A model generated the notes under the pieces. That model had not been told where the DNA came from. It did not search any database and worked only from the letters and a program-made list of their open reading frames with translations. A stretch of 64,000 bases of DNA from Fuerstiella sp. (GTDB lineage: Bacteria > Planctomycetota > Planctomycetia > Planctomycetales > Planctomycetaceae), in contig JALHMY010000041.1 of assembly GCA_022843805.1 (NCBI GenBank), positions 1 through 64,000 on the forward strand, given 5' to 3'. A program made the translations under genes and the position numbers. Positions 25,903-37,627 of the stretch are shown piece after piece (the stretch's first letter is position 1; each line of letters starts with the position of its first letter).

Positions 25903-28900
25903 ATGTCCGCCTTGAATTCAGCCGATCGAAATCTGTTGTTTGGAATTCTTTCGTTGCAGTCCGGGATCATTACGGAATCCCAGCTTCTCATCGCCATGAA
26001 TCGCTGGACGATTCAGAAGCAAAAGTCGCTGGCCGAAATTCTGTGTGATTCCGGCGCGCTGACATCTGAGCAAATGCGGTTGATGGAACCAATGGCAGAC
26101 GCACATATCCGACTCCATCAGGGCAGTTCGGAAGCGGCGCTGAGGTCGTTAACTTTTGTGCCGGACATTGCCGAGTCATTGCGAGGCGGAATTCCGGACG
26201 CGGATGTTCAGGTCAGCCTTGATCGATTCGGATCGACATTTCAGAGCAGGACGCTTCCGAAATCTTCATCGGCGGCATTGGCCGACATCAGAGGCAATTC
26301 GGACTCCCGATATACTCCCAGGCACCTTCATGCTCAGGGCGGACTTGGGGCAGTCTATTCAGCGATCGATTCGGAGCTGAATCGCGAAGTCGCACTCAAG
26401 GAGATCCGTCCGGAGTTTGCCGGACACCTCGAAAGCCGCGCAAGATTTGTACTGGAAGCCGAAATCACCGGTGGCCTGGAACATCCGGGCATCGTGCCGG
26501 TGTATGGACTGGGACATTACGCGGACGGGCGACCGTTCTATGCTATGCGATTCATCAGAGGAAAGAGTCTGAAGGATGCAATCGACGAGTTCCACGGCGG
26601 AAAGGGAGTCGATGCGACGAAACTTCAGCCCGGGACTGATCGCAGTTACGACACAGACGGTGGGACGGAATCCGGGCCGGGATTTGACGGGCTGGCATTC
26701 CGCAAATTGCTGGGTCGCTTTGTCGACGTTTGTCAGGCAATCAGTTATGCGCACTCGCGAGGAGTACTGCACCGCGATCTGAAACCGGGTAATATTATGC
26801 TCGGCAAGTACGGTGAAACACTGGTCGTCGACTGGGGGTTGGCCAAAGTGCAGGACCGTGCCGACGCATCCGTTCAGCCGGGCGAACGGACGTGACAACC
26901 ATCGTCAGGCAGTGGTGTCACGCCCACCGTTGCCGGGCAGGCCATGGGAACTCCCGCGTACATGCCGCCGGAGCAGGCAACCGGTCAGCTCGATCAGCTG
27001 GGACCAGCGAGTGATGTCTACAGTCTCGGGGCAACGCTGTATCACCTGCTGACGGGCCAGACAGCGTTTGGCACCGGGGATGTCGCTCAGCAGCTTGCGA
27101 ATGTCGCGGCTGGCACGTTCCCGATGCCACGGTCCATTCGAGCCGACATACCGAAGGCACTGCAGGCGATGTGCCTGAAGGCAATGGCCCTGCGCCCGGC
27201 GGATCGCTATTCCTCGCCTCAGGATCTGTCCGATGAGGTTGAGCGATGGCTTGCGGATGATCCGGTATTCGCGCATCACGAAGCGATTGGCGAACGTATG
27301 GTGCGATTTGCGAGGAAGCATCGTGCGAGAGCTTTCTCGGCCGTCATCGCCGTATTGTCCACTGCCCTCATTGCCATGCTTGCAGCGTTCCTGATCAATC
27401 GATCCCGCGAGGCAGCGGAAGTCGCGCTGAAACAGGAAAAAGATGCACTCGTGCGGGAATCAGAACAGCGACTGGAGGCCGAAAAGCAAACGGCGGAGGC
27501 TCAGAAGAAGGCCTACGTTGCCAACATTCGGCTGGCAAATTCCGCGTGGAACGAAAACGTCATACGCACCAGCCGTCAGGCACTCAGTAGCTGCACACCG
27601 GCCGGCTCGTCGCTGGACTTCCGGAACTGGGAGTGGCACTACCTGAAGAATCGCAACAATCATGCGCTGCTGAGTTTTGATCTGGGACCTTTTGCCGGTC
27701 TCGACCGCGCCCAGTGGACTCAGTTTGGCATCTTTGGCTCAGCAATCAGCTCAGACGGGCAGTTGATTGCTGTTACGAAGGGAGACGTGGTTCATCTTCT
27801 CGACGGAGTGTCCGGACAGAGTCTCAGGGTACTGACGGCAGCGCCCGCGATCGAATTGCCGCAGTCCGCGAAGCCAGTGCTGCAGAGAGTTGTCTTCAGT
27901 CCGGATGGGCAGTTTGTGTATTCCGCGGGAGGAAACTCCGTGTTTTGCTGGAACACTGAGACCGGAGTACAGATTCGTGAGTTCTCTGGCCTGACAGACA
28001 GTGGCTACGGTGATCTGGCACACTCCGCCGACGGGCAGAGGATCGCAGTAACGGCGTTTGACGGGGCGGTTCATCAATGGGACCCTGCGACCGGCGAACA
28101 ATTTGCGGCGATCAGTTCGCCGAACGTCAGTGCTATGTGTGTCTGTTACAGCACGGATTGTGGTCTGCTGGCGTGTGGGTACAACGACGGTTCGATCCGG
28201 GTCTGGAATTCCAGTGATGGCACGAACGTGCATACCTTCGGTCTCAGAGGAAAGGAGATCCATCGGGGCCAGCAGCTGAAGGTGCTGGCGGTTGCCCTGC
28301 ATCCCGATGGCAGGCGGTTATATGCCGGATTGAGCGATCGCACGATTGAAGTCTGGGACCTGTCAACACAATTGCGAGTTGACAAGTGGGAGCCACATAA
28401 AGACTTTATAACGTGCCTGAAGATCACCAAAGATGGTCGCATGCTTATCAGCGGCAGCATTGATCAGACGCTGGCGCTGATTGAAACCGAAAATGGCCGA
28501 GTCGTGCGGCATATCCGCGGTCATGAAGACCGGATCACGTCATTGGCGCTGTCGGCGGATGACCGACGTATTGTCAGTGTCAGCCTCGACGGAAACGTTC
28601 GGGTTTGGGACAAGGACAGTGATCCGGCATGCAGAACGACGAATTCCCATCTGGGCGGCGGGAACCTGAATTACCGGATTCGAAGTTCCATGGATGGCCG
28701 TTTTGTTGCCTGTGCATCACACATGTATACTGCCATTTGCGATGGCCAAAGCCTGGGACCTGTATTTTTCATCGATTGTCCTCAGGGCAGGATCAGCTTC
28801 AGCGACGACGGCGACCGAGCACTGATCGGCGGAGCAGTGTGGTATCTGCCTGGCAGGTCCGTGTTGCACCGTTTGTATCCGATACCGAAATCCTTTTTGG

Positions 28901-30324
28901 ATGCCACAGTCGCGGATCTGAGTCCTGACGGGTCGCGGGTCGTGATTGTTGAAGATCGCAACCTGGTATGCCGTAATGCAGTGACTGGAGCAATTTTAGC
29001 CCGTTCACCAGAGCTTGAATTCCCGATCAAAGAAGTGTTGTTTGATCGAACGGGTGAGAAAGTGTTTTGCTGCGGTAATGAGATCCTGCAGTGGCATCTG
29101 GAAACAGGTTTGCTCACTTTTCTGTCCGATGCACCTGATTACGCCATTGGTTTTTCCCTGTGTGAGGCCAAACCGCTGTTGGCAGGATTTCAGCCGAATG
29201 GTGCAATCCTGGTCTGGAATCGCGAATCAGGTGCACTCACAGGCCAGTGCGAAGGCCACCGGCAGCAGGTTTACGATGTCATGTTCAGCCCTGACGGGAC
29301 CCGCATGGTCAGCTGCAGTATGGATGCGATGATCAAAGTCTGGGACACGACAACGCTGGAAGAAGTCTGTACGCTCAGCGGGCATTCCGCCCCTGTGTTC
29401 GGCGTCTGCTTCACCAGCGATGGCAAACGGATCATGAGTTCGGGATGGGATTCCAGTATCCGGACATGGTTCGGAGATTCCGATCCCGCAGAAATGCGTC
29501 AGCTTTGCAAAGCGTCATCCACTGCCAGGGTTGCCAGCCGATGGGTCGACGGTCGGTCGCCCACACTCGAAGAGCAGACTGCAATCATTGAAGGAGATCG
29601 GTTTCTGTCACCAGCCGAGAAGGAGTTGGCGTTTAGATCCCTGGGACGCCGCCGAGTTGCTGGGGTACGTGAAGGCTCAGTTCCAGTCCCGGTCAATGAC
29701 GTTTTCAATGATCCGGGACGCGCACTGCAGGATCAGGCAGTGGCAGCGTATGTGGCCAGGGATCCTGATCAGCTGGCGAAGATTCTGAGGGTTGCGGATT
29801 CGGAATATTCCCGCGACCTCGTGCTGCGGAGGAAGATTGGTCATCTTCAAACATTGCTCAATCCACCAGTCATTCAGGATCCGGCGACAATTCCAATAGC
29901 CACCACGATGGCAAGAATCTCAGATCTCAGGTTTGAGACAGAGCTGGTCGGCTGGGCTGCTCCGATGCGAAATCAGTCACTGATGGAAGCAGGGTATTCT
30001 CCGTTTATTGAGGTCGGCAGCGAGTTCTCTGAATCGGGGCTCTGGGCACATGCCCCATCATTGTACACCCTCAGGCTCAATCGATCCTGGAAGACATTAA
30101 CAACTGGATATGGACTCCGAATCCCTGGACAGGGACGCGTGGACTTTGTGCTGAGAGGTGACGGCAGGGAGTTATTTCGTTCCGGGCCGCTTGCGTGGAC
30201 CAGAGCGAGTACAGTCAGTGTCAGCGTCGAAGAAGTTGACATCCTTGAAATGGTTGTGGAGGACGGAGGAAATGGGCCGGATCGTGACTGGGCCGTCTGG
30301 ATGGATCCGCAGCTGCACAGGTGA
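25903..30324 (+). pseudogene. Ser/Thr kinase-WD40-NPCBM protein interrupted by one in-frame TGA
   Basis: A single frame of 1473 codons carries one stop, TGA at 26893-26895. Before it: an ~140-residue N-terminal region, then a kinase domain with glycine loop QGGLGAVYSA, Lys in VALKEI, HRDLKPGNIM and the DWG metal motif. After it, in the same frame: GTPAYMPPEQATG (activation-segment end), the rest of the C-lobe, a transmembrane helix near 27330-27400, a long WD40 propeller region and a C-terminal NPCBM-like beta-sandwich (about 29920-30300). The stop therefore lies inside the activation segment. The remainder has no other disruption, so the lesion is recent, a sequencing error, or read through. 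As translated, the first product (330 aa) lacks half the C-lobe and should be inactive. Confidence 0.85.
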
Positions 30325-30707
30325 ATCGAAGTGAAAATCTTTAAAAGAATCCTGTCTACATTGAGCATCAACCGTTGATCTCCACACTGGATGCTTCTCG
30401 CATTGAGTTCCAGTCAACCCTGGAGATCTCGATGTGGAATGAGGATGACAGAGCTGCTTAGGCAGCGAACCAGCCACCGCAGGAGATGCAACGACAGCGA
30501 GTGCAGCGGGAAGTGCTGCCCGGGGAAAGTCTTTGCGCTGTTTACGACCTGCTGTCTGACTACGGCCTGTCGCAATCCCGAATGAAGCAAAAACGTCGCT
30601 CACCCGTTACTGAGTCCTGATCACGAAGGCTGATCGGAATTCAGAGCGTTTCTTCGACAGGGCTCTTTGACTTCAATCTCTAACACTGGCATTGAAAGAT
30701 CTGCAGA
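30325..30707. other. Intergenic region, nothing recognised
   Basis: 383 bases without a credible gene, repeat or clear promoter. Short frames on both strands lack start sites and family features. Confidence 0.6.
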
Positions 30708-33626
30708 ATGATTCATACATCCAGCGTCTGGCATAGATTTTTAACACTGACGCGCAAGGAGCGGAATCGTCGTTCGATTGCCATGAATCGTCAGGATACA
30801 GGCATCACAGCCTTTGAAAATCTGGAATCTCGACAGCTGCTGACATCCACGATCGGCCTTGTGAAGGACATTAATACGTCAGGGGATTCAAATCCTGGCT
30901 GGCTGCCGACATTCGGGATCAATGTCTCGTTCAGGGGAACGCCAGCTTCTGCGCAGATCGGAACCATCTTTTATTATGCCGCGGCTGCATCAGTTTCAGG
31001 TCAGGAATTATGGCGGTCGGATGGTACGCCAGGTGGCACATGGCTGGTTCGGGATATCTCTGCCGGAAGCAGGAGTTCAGCGCCCGCTGATCTGACCAGC
31101 GTCAACGGCACGTTGTACTTTTCCGCCATCACTAACGGCGCGAAGAGGGGGCTCTGGCAGAGCGATGGGACTTCCGTGGGAACGCAGCAGGTGCCGTTGC
31201 TTTCAGGGAACTCGATGTGGAATCCGACAAATTTTGCCAGTTTTGATGGGCGACTCTTTTTTACTGCCGATTCCTCCGCCGGGCGAGAGCTCTGGCAAAG
31301 CGATGGCACGGCTGCGGGAACTTTCATGGTTCAGGATATGAGCGCTGGACCGAGTTCATCTTCTCCTGCAAATCTGACAGTGGCTGGAGGAAAGTTGTTC
31401 TTTACCGCAAATGATCCCGAGCATGGGGGTGCGATCTGGAAGATCTCGTCGGCCGACAGTCAGCCCGAGATGGTAGTGCCGCACCTCACTGGACCAGAAA
31501 GCCTGACGGCTGCCGGCAACCAACTCTATTTTGTGAGTCGAATAATGGGGGGCAAAAAACTTTATGTCACTGACGGGACAGAGAGCGGAACCGTTCAGCT
31601 CACTGTCAATGACGTGGGGTCGGACTGGAGCAACCCGCGACTGGCGTATATGAATGGATTTCTGTACTTCCTCGGTTCAGGTGATCTGGGATACGAACTG
31701 TGGAGAACCAGTGGAACCCTGCCGGGCACAACAATTGTGAAAGATATTAATCCTGGGGCCGGGCACTCCGGGATTGATGGAATGGCGGTTGTCAGTGACA
31801 CACTGTACTTCTCCGCATCAAGCGCCGGCGACGGTCAGCAGGAACTTTGGAAGAGTGATGGCACGGAGAGCGGTACACGACTGGTGCGAGATATACGACC
31901 AGGCCCGGCAAGTTCTCAGCTACACAGTTTCCTTGCCGGGGACGGAGTCATGTACTTTATTGCGAATGATGGCGTGCATGGTTTCGAACTCTGGGAAACT
32001 GATGGTACTGAAAATGGAACGTCTCTCGTTGCAGATCTCTTGCCCGGGCAGGGTTCAACGGATCTCAGAACAATAAGCTGGCAGGAGCCACGGCTCCTGA
32101 TGCGAGCAGAAAATGCTGTCTTCCTTAGTGCGACGAACGGAGTCACGGGACATGAGTTGTACGTTGTTTTCGCCCGGCTTCGCTTAACGATCGCCGATGA
32201 AACGACGATCGACATGACCCCTGATCTTTCCTGGTCACCGATCACTGGTGCTGCATCTTATGAGTTATGGATCGAAAATATCTCCACCGGGGCTTCGTCT
32301 CTGAGTCCGGTAGTGACGACCACATCCTTTCGTCCAGCGGAACCACTGGGCATTGGAACGTTCCGAATCCGGGTGCGTGGCCGATTGACCGACGGTCGAT
32401 ACACCGCCTGGTCTTCGCCAGTCAGTCTAACCATTCGCACCCCCGCAACCTTTGAAGGTGTCAATCCGAGGCAACCGACATCGAAACCAGCACTTAGCTG
32501 GAACAGTCTGGCTGGTGCAGTCAGATATGACCTGTGGATCGACAACCGATCAACGCAACAATCTCAGGTTGTTCGCACAGCGGAACTTACCTCAAACGCC
32601 TGGGTCAGCGATTTCGATCTGCCGATGGGGCAGTATCGAGCATGGGTCCGCGGCATTGATGCGGGTGGAATTGCAGCTCAATGGTCATCACCCATGAACT
32701 TTGATGTTGTGCCTGCTCCTGCTCTGATCGCTCCACTGTATGCCACGTTCAGTCGCCAGCCGACATTTGTCTGGACGGCGGTCACTGGGGCGACAAAATA
32801 CCAGGTTTTTGTGCGGAATATGAACAATGGTGCCACTACCAGCGATGTGAAGAGCATTACGACAACCAGCTGGACTCCTCCTACGAACCTGGCCGATGGA
32901 CCTTATCGATGGTGGGTACAGGCGACCAGTGCCAGCAATCTGACCAGTCTGTGGTCTGCCCCCGGCGATGTTTATGTCGGAGGACTCGCGACGGTCACGG
33001 GACCAGTGGGATCCACCAGCGATGCGACTCCGACATTCACATGGCGACCGGTTCAGGACGCAGTTCGTTATGAACTGTGGGTTTCCAATGCAAGTACACA
33101 GGCTCGCGTCATCCATCAGACCGCATTGACCGGTACCAGCTATACTCCGACAGCTAACCTTGCGAAAGGTATGTATCGAGTCTGGGTTCGGGCGGTCAGC
33201 GCGAGCGGAGAAAATGCAGTCTGGAGTGCTGCCCTGACGTTTTCCCTGGTGCACAGCGGTGAAACACAGGCCGAATTTGATCAGTTGCTGCTGACGGGTT
33301 TTACGATCGAGTCTTCTCGTCCAGTTCAGAAGCTCGTGGTCACAGAACGGCCTTTCGAACAGACTCACCAGAAAAATGGAGTGACGTCCGAAGGATCGCA
33401 CAGCGATCGCTCTGAAATCCGAAAGAATGGCCTCGCCGAGGCTGAACAGTGGAGAGCAGGAGGTCAGTCTGCCCTTCAGGGCGAAGAGGTGTCATACAAA
33501 CTGGTTGAATATCCGGATTTAAATGTTGATGGAGCCTCACGGAGACCACTGAAACACGATGGCGAGTTGCCCGGACTTCTGACCGAAATTGATCGCCTGA
33601 TGGAGGGCTATGAACCTGTTGTCTGA
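30708..33626 (+). CDS. Large secreted ELWxxDGT-repeat protein with Fn3-like domains
   Basis: 972 residues. The N-terminus carries the FENLESRQLLT motif typical of large exported planctomycete proteins. Residues about 50-490 contain at least eight units of the form ELWxSDGTxxGTxxVxDI with LYFSA strands, expected to form a beta-propeller. From about 490 to 855 come four repeats of about 95 residues with P-x-SW, YELWI and YRxWVRA signatures, like fibronectin type III modules. The last ~100 residues are charged and unstructured. There is no visible sorting tail. It is probably an extracellular adhesion or matrix protein. An internal ATG at 30783 is an alternative start. Confidence 0.85.
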   Translation: MIHTSSVWHRFLTLTRKERNRRSIAMNRQDTGITAFENLESRQLLTSTIGLVKDINTSGDSNPGWLPTFGINVSFRGTPASAQIGTIFYYAAAASVSGQELWRSDGTPGGTWLVRDISAGSRSSAPADLTSVNGTLYFSAITNGAKRGLWQSDGTSVGTQQVPLLSGNSMWNPTNFASFDGRLFFTADSSAGRELWQSDGTAAGTFMVQDMSAGPSSSSPANLTVAGGKLFFTANDPEHGGAIWKISSADSQPEMVVPHLTGPESLTAAGNQLYFVSRIMGGKKLYVTDGTESGTVQLTVNDVGSDWSNPRLAYMNGFLYFLGSGDLGYELWRTSGTLPGTTIVKDINPGAGHSGIDGMAVVSDTLYFSASSAGDGQQELWKSDGTESGTRLVRDIRPGPASSQLHSFLAGDGVMYFIANDGVHGFELWETDGTENGTSLVADLLPGQGSTDLRTISWQEPRLLMRAENAVFLSATNGVTGHELYVVFARLRLTIADETTIDMTPDLSWSPITGAASYELWIENISTGASSLSPVVTTTSFRPAEPLGIGTFRIRVRGRLTDGRYTAWSSPVSLTIRTPATFEGVNPRQPTSKPALSWNSLAGAVRYDLWIDNRSTQQSQVVRTAELTSNAWVSDFDLPMGQYRAWVRGIDAGGIAAQWSSPMNFDVVPAPALIAPLYATFSRQPTFVWTAVTGATKYQVFVRNMNNGATTSDVKSITTTSWTPPTNLADGPYRWWVQATSASNLTSLWSAPGDVYVGGLATVTGPVGSTSDATPTFTWRPVQDAVRYELWVSNASTQARVIHQTALTGTSYTPTANLAKGMYRVWVRAVSASGENAVWSAALTFSLVHSGETQAEFDQLLLTGFTIESSRPVQKLVVTERPFEQTHQKNGVTSEGSHSDRSEIRKNGLAEAEQWRAGGQSALQGEEVSYKLVEYPDLNVDGASRRPLKHDGELPGLLTEIDRLMEGYEPVV

Positions 33627-34142
33627 ATCCGGACGTGACGGCCTCGCGACTTAGCGGTAAACCAGCGGATTGTAAGAAGCTGCCTGACTCAGCATGGGAT
33701 GAATCGACGCTTCGTAGGGTGATGTGAGATGTGGGACAGGATAAATAGTGTATATTATGACCACAGGTGTGTGCATTATTGACCCATGGTGCCGCCGGTT
33801 CGGTGCTGTGCCGATGCGAACCTGACGGAAGCAAAGGGCCGCAGGCATGTCATCCATTGCCATTGAGACCGTGCTGTGCAGACCGTATCAGCGGGATCAC
33901 AACCGGGCGGCTATTTTCTCGCTGCACCCACTCACTTGCGAAGATTGAGCCCCAGGACCCTGACTGGGCGCTAATTCAGTTGAGATGCCGGTCACCAAAG
34001 TGGTATAATTTTGTGGAAATGCATCTTGCGCCATTGTTAACGCCGATTGTCTGCTCGTGTCGATGTGCTGAGCCTGCGTGAAGTTCAGTCTGGACAGAGT
34101 GAATGTACACTGGATTGTCTCAGTGCCTGAAAAGAGAGTTCC
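33627..34142. other. Intergenic region with one good promoter
   Basis: The only recognisable element is the sigma-70-like promoter at 33980-34009. Upstream of it I see no gene; the short frames on both strands have no family features. Confidence 0.6.
33980..34009 (+). promoter_or_regulatory. Sigma-70-type promoter for DUF1592/DUF1552 operon
   Basis: TTGAGA (33980-33985) and a perfect TATAAT (34004-34009) are 18 nt apart. Transcription would start near 34016, leaving a leader of about 127 nt before the ATG at 34143. Confidence 0.6.
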
Positions 34143-36170
34143 ATGTCCGGTTTTTCCGTTCAAAAGACGATCCTGACGGGGTTTGCGTCGCTGGTGGTCT
34201 GTCTGCCGGGCCTGACGATCCAGGTGTTTGCAGATGAGCTGGCGCGTGACGAGTCGTTTTTCGTGCAGCGACTTTATCCCGTGATGCATGCCGCACAGTG
34301 TAATCTGTGTCACAGCGATAACGGAGTGGGTTCAGATACGGGGCTGGAGTTTCCTGGAGAGGCAGCCAGCCCTGAGCAGATTGAAGCATTTGGATTAAAG
34401 CTGATGGATCTTGTGGACCGCAATGATCCGAAAAAGTCCACACTTTTCCTGAAGCCCACGAATCGTGAAGAGCATACCGGCGGCGAGCGGATCAGGCCTG
34501 ACAGCCCGGAAGAAAAACTGCTCCTCGGATGGGTCGAATATCTGGCCGGTCTGTCTGACGATCAGCGATCGCAGGCACAGGTGAAGATCGCTAAAGCCGG
34601 ACAGTTTAAGCTGCAGCCACTGACAATTCGTCGTCTGACTCACAACCAGTACAATCACACTGTCCGGGATCTGCTCGGCGACAGGACTCTGCCGGCCAGC
34701 AGTTTCCCCAAAGAAGATTTTATCAACGGCTTTCAGAATCAGCTTGAAGCGCAGGGGATTTCACCCCTTCAGGCAGAAGCTTATGGCAAAGTTGCAGAGC
34801 GTCTTGCGGTGGCCGCCTTCCGGGGTGGAGATCATCGAAAGCTGATCCCTGTTTCAGCAGACGTGGCGGAAGAAGGCGATTCACCTGACAACGTTCGGAC
34901 AGCGACGGCATTTGTTAAGTCTTTCGGAGTGAAAGCCTTTCGTCGTCCTCTGACGGAATCCGAGATCAATGCATACGTTCAGCTGTTCCAGAGGGATGCC
35001 CGGGTTGCCGGGGACCGGCTGGCGGGGGCTCGCATTGTCGTGGAAACCATGTTGCAATCGCCCCATTTTCTGTTTCGCGTGGAACATGGTGCTGAAGGGG
35101 CGTTTGAGCAGTATGAGATTGCCAGTCGGCTGTCTTATCTGTTGTGGGAGACCATGCCGGATGATGCATTGTTTCAAATGGCTGAAGCTGGTGAGTTTTC
35201 CTCGGTTGAAAAGATTGAAACGATTGCCCGGAGAATGCTGGAGGATCCCCGTGCTCGCGGATCGCTCGACGAGTTTCTGGCTCAGTGGATGCGATTTGAT
35301 CGCGTTCTGACGGCAACTCGTGACAGACGCCGATTCCGGGAATTCAGTCCGGAACTCGCGACGGCAATGGTTGAGGAGACTCGTCTGCTGTTCAATCACC
35401 TCGTGTGGGGTGACCAGAATTTTATGGAATTCTTCACTGCGGACTACACGTTTCTGAGTTCGGATCTTGCGCGCATCTACGGGATGCCGGCACCCCCTTC
35501 CGAATACACAAGGGTGTCTTATCCTGCTGATTCCGGGCGCGGGGGCGTGCTTGGTCACGCATCGTTTCTTGCGGTGACGAGTAAGCCGGCTGAAACATCC
35601 CCTACAGAACGAGGGTTATTTGTCAGAAGTCATTTCCTGAGTCAGGAAGTGCCCGCTCCGCCTCCAGGCGTGAATACCAATCTGCCGACCGTGACGGAGA
35701 ATACTCCAATGACAAACCGGCAGCGGCTTGATCTGCATTTGAACAGTGAGGCATGTGCCAGTTGTCATCGACTGATCGATCCGATTGGTCTTGGGCTGGA
35801 ACAGTACAATGCCATCGGCGGATTTTCTGAGAAAATGCCGTTGCTGTTTGGCGAAGAATATGGGGAACGCCGAAGAGACACAGTGGTTGAACTCGACGTG
35901 GACACAACTGCCTACATTCAGGGGATTGAAAATTCCGAATTTAACAGCCCAAAAGAGCTGGGGCGGATTCTGGCGCAGAGTGAAACCTGTCAAAGGTGTA
36001 TTGTAAAGCAATACTTCCGGTATGCATTTGGTCGACATGAAACTGCGGCCGATCAGTCTGTGATTGATAACGCTCTGCAGCGATTTCGTGATTCCGGTTT
36101 TAAATTCCGGGAAATGGTCGTTTCGATAGTTACTTCAGACCTGTTTCTTCAGAAAGGTTCTGACCAATGA
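34143..36170 (+). CDS. DUF1592-family secreted c-type cytochrome-like protein
   Basis: 675 residues with a signal peptide (about 1-31). CNLCH near residue 55 is a heme c CXXCH site, and CASCH (near residue 539) is a second. The order of the planctomycete DUF1587, DUF1592, DUF1588 and DUF1585 block is recognisable: [57 protein letters not shown], and the [16 protein letters not shown] end. These proteins occur widely in planctomycetes next to DUF1552 proteins; their reaction is not established. The next gene overlaps its stop by four bases (ATGA), so translation is coupled. Confidence 0.93.
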   Translation: MSGFSVQKTILTGFASLVVCLPGLTIQVFADELARDESFFVQRLYPVMHAAQCNLCHSDNGVGSDTGLEFPGEAASPEQIEAFGLKLMDLVDRNDPKKSTLFLKPTNREEHTGGERIRPDSPEEKLLLGWVEYLAGLSDDQRSQAQVKIAKAGQFKLQPLTIRRLTHNQYNHTVRDLLGDRTLPASSFPKEDFINGFQNQLEAQGISPLQAEAYGKVAERLAVAAFRGGDHRKLIPVSADVAEEGDSPDNVRTATAFVKSFGVKAFRRPLTESEINAYVQLFQRDARVAGDRLAGARIVVETMLQSPHFLFRVEHGAEGAFEQYEIASRLSYLLWETMPDDALFQMAEAGEFSSVEKIETIARRMLEDPRARGSLDEFLAQWMRFDRVLTATRDRRRFREFSPELATAMVEETRLLFNHLVWGDQNFMEFFTADYTFLSSDLARIYGMPAPPSEYTRVSYPADSGRGGVLGHASFLAVTSKPAETSPTERGLFVRSHFLSQEVPAPPPGVNTNLPTVTENTPMTNRQRLDLHLNSEACASCHRLIDPIGLGLEQYNAIGGFSEKMPLLFGEEYGERRRDTVVELDVDTTAYIQGIENSEFNSPKELGRILAQSETCQRCIVKQYFRYAFGRHETAADQSVIDNALQRFRDSGFKFREMVVSIVTSDLFLQKGSDQ

Positions 36171-37477
36171 TTTTGTCACGCAAAGACCTTACTCGTCGTA
36201 CCTTTCTGAGGGGCGTTGGGCTTTCAGGAGCAGCAATCAGCGTCGGACTCCCGGCCTTTGAAGCGCTTTTCAATGAAAGCGGCACTGCATACGCGGCCGC
36301 TGGTGCTGCGCCAGAACCAATTGAGACGCGATTCATCCTGTGGTTTAACGGAAATGGAATCATCGAAAAGTACTGGATTCCACCCCAGTATGGCGATGGC
36401 TTTGAGATTACTCCCTGCCTGCAGCCTCTGGCCCGTTTTCGCGACGATATTCATGTGCTCAGTGGTGTGGATAATTCCGCGGCCCGACTGCCGGGGCCCG
36501 GAAACGGACATCATAAATCGATGAGCGGTCTGGTGGCATGCGAAGCGTTTTCAGGGCGTGGTGCCGGAGGTGCTTCCATCGATCAGGTTATTGCCGATAA
36601 AATTGGTTCCGAAAGTCGATTTCGATCGCTGCAGGTCGGGGTTTGTCAGGAGTCGTTTGGGGAAAGCGTTCAGCGAAATATGAGCTGGGCGGGACGTGAT
36701 CGTCCGCTGCCACCCGAGATGATTCCACACCGATTGTTTGACAGCCTGTTCGGCTCTCGGGAGCAGTATTGGGTTGAACGCAAAAAGAGTATTCTTGATG
36801 CTGTACGTGACGATGCCACATCGCTGAAGAATAAACTGGGCTACAGTGATCAGCACCGGCTGGACGAATATCTGGCGTCGGTTCGAAGTCTTGAGCGGTC
36901 CGTTGCCAGTTTGCCACCGGAGTACTCTCAGGTGGTTGAGCGGCCGTCTGAGGGAGGTGACCTGAAAGACTGGCCTCGAATTGCAAAACTGCAGACGGAT
37001 CTGCTGGTTCATGCCCTGGCTTCCCGTCAGACCCGCGTTGCCTCATATATGCTGACCAAATGTCAGGGTCTCTCTCGCTTTCCATGGCTCGGCCATACTT
37101 ACGATCGCCATCACGATTATACTCATGGACGAGTGGAAACCCCGGAAGGACAGCGAATCATGAGGGATATCTGTCGCTGGCACGTCGAAGAATTTGCTTA
37201 TCTGCTGGCGAAACTGAAATCGATCCCTGAAGGAAACGGAACTCTTCTTGACAACACGTGTGCTCTGTTCGTGCATGAACATGCCGAAGCAAATCCCCAC
37301 AAAAACGCGGGGCTTGCTATGATTGCAGCTGGTCACGCCGGAGGCATGAAAACGGGCCTGCATTCACGTGTTACCGGGACAGTCGGTGACCTCTACCTGA
37401 CTCTGGCCGAGGAAGTACTGGGTGCTCAGATCGGCAAGTTTCCCACAGCAGACAAAAAACTGAATACCATTATTTGA
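36167..37477 (+). CDS. DUF1552-family Tat-exported protein
   Basis: 436 residues. The N-terminus has a twin-arginine signal ([20 protein letters not shown]). The body has the family hallmarks [58 protein letters not shown] and the C-terminal [11 protein letters not shown]. The fold resembles alkaline-phosphatase/sulfatase-like proteins, but the activity is unknown. Tat export implies folding, probably with a cofactor, before secretion. It is coupled to the DUF1592 gene and the pair presumably acts together in the periplasm or outer space. Confidence 0.93.
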   Translation: MILSRKDLTRRTFLRGVGLSGAAISVGLPAFEALFNESGTAYAAAGAAPEPIETRFILWFNGNGIIEKYWIPPQYGDGFEITPCLQPLARFRDDIHVLSGVDNSAARLPGPGNGHHKSMSGLVACEAFSGRGAGGASIDQVIADKIGSESRFRSLQVGVCQESFGESVQRNMSWAGRDRPLPPEMIPHRLFDSLFGSREQYWVERKKSILDAVRDDATSLKNKLGYSDQHRLDEYLASVRSLERSVASLPPEYSQVVERPSEGGDLKDWPRIAKLQTDLLVHALASRQTRVASYMLTKCQGLSRFPWLGHTYDRHHDYTHGRVETPEGQRIMRDICRWHVEEFAYLLAKLKSIPEGNGTLLDNTCALFVHEHAEANPHKNAGLAMIAAGHAGGMKTGLHSRVTGTVGDLYLTLAEEVLGAQIGKFPTADKKLNTII

Positions 37478-37548
37478 TGGCGAGGTCGGATATGAAGTGT
37501 TTGGTTGCTGGTCATGTTCTGATTTGGGCATGACCTGCAACCGGCATT

Positions 37549-37622
37549 CTCTGTGAGCGACGGTCTCTGTGAGCGACGGTCTCTGTGAGCGACGGTCTCT
37601 GTGACGGGCAGTCTCTGCAACC
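37549..37622. repeat. 16-bp tandem repeat, about 4.5 copies
   Basis: CTCTGTGAGCGACGGT begins at 37549, 37565 and 37581; diverged copies start at 37597 and 37613. It fills the gap between convergent genes. There are no spacers. Confidence 0.9.
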
Positions 37623-37627
37623 TGCAC

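Noticed and set aside
26893-26895. TGA in the kinase as a selenocysteine codon
   Set aside because: The position is in an activation segment where homologous kinases have no Cys, and I see no suitable hairpin just after it.
37549-37622. 16-bp repeats as a CRISPR array or protein-coding repeat
   Set aside because: No spacers, and no open frame with a start signal covers them.
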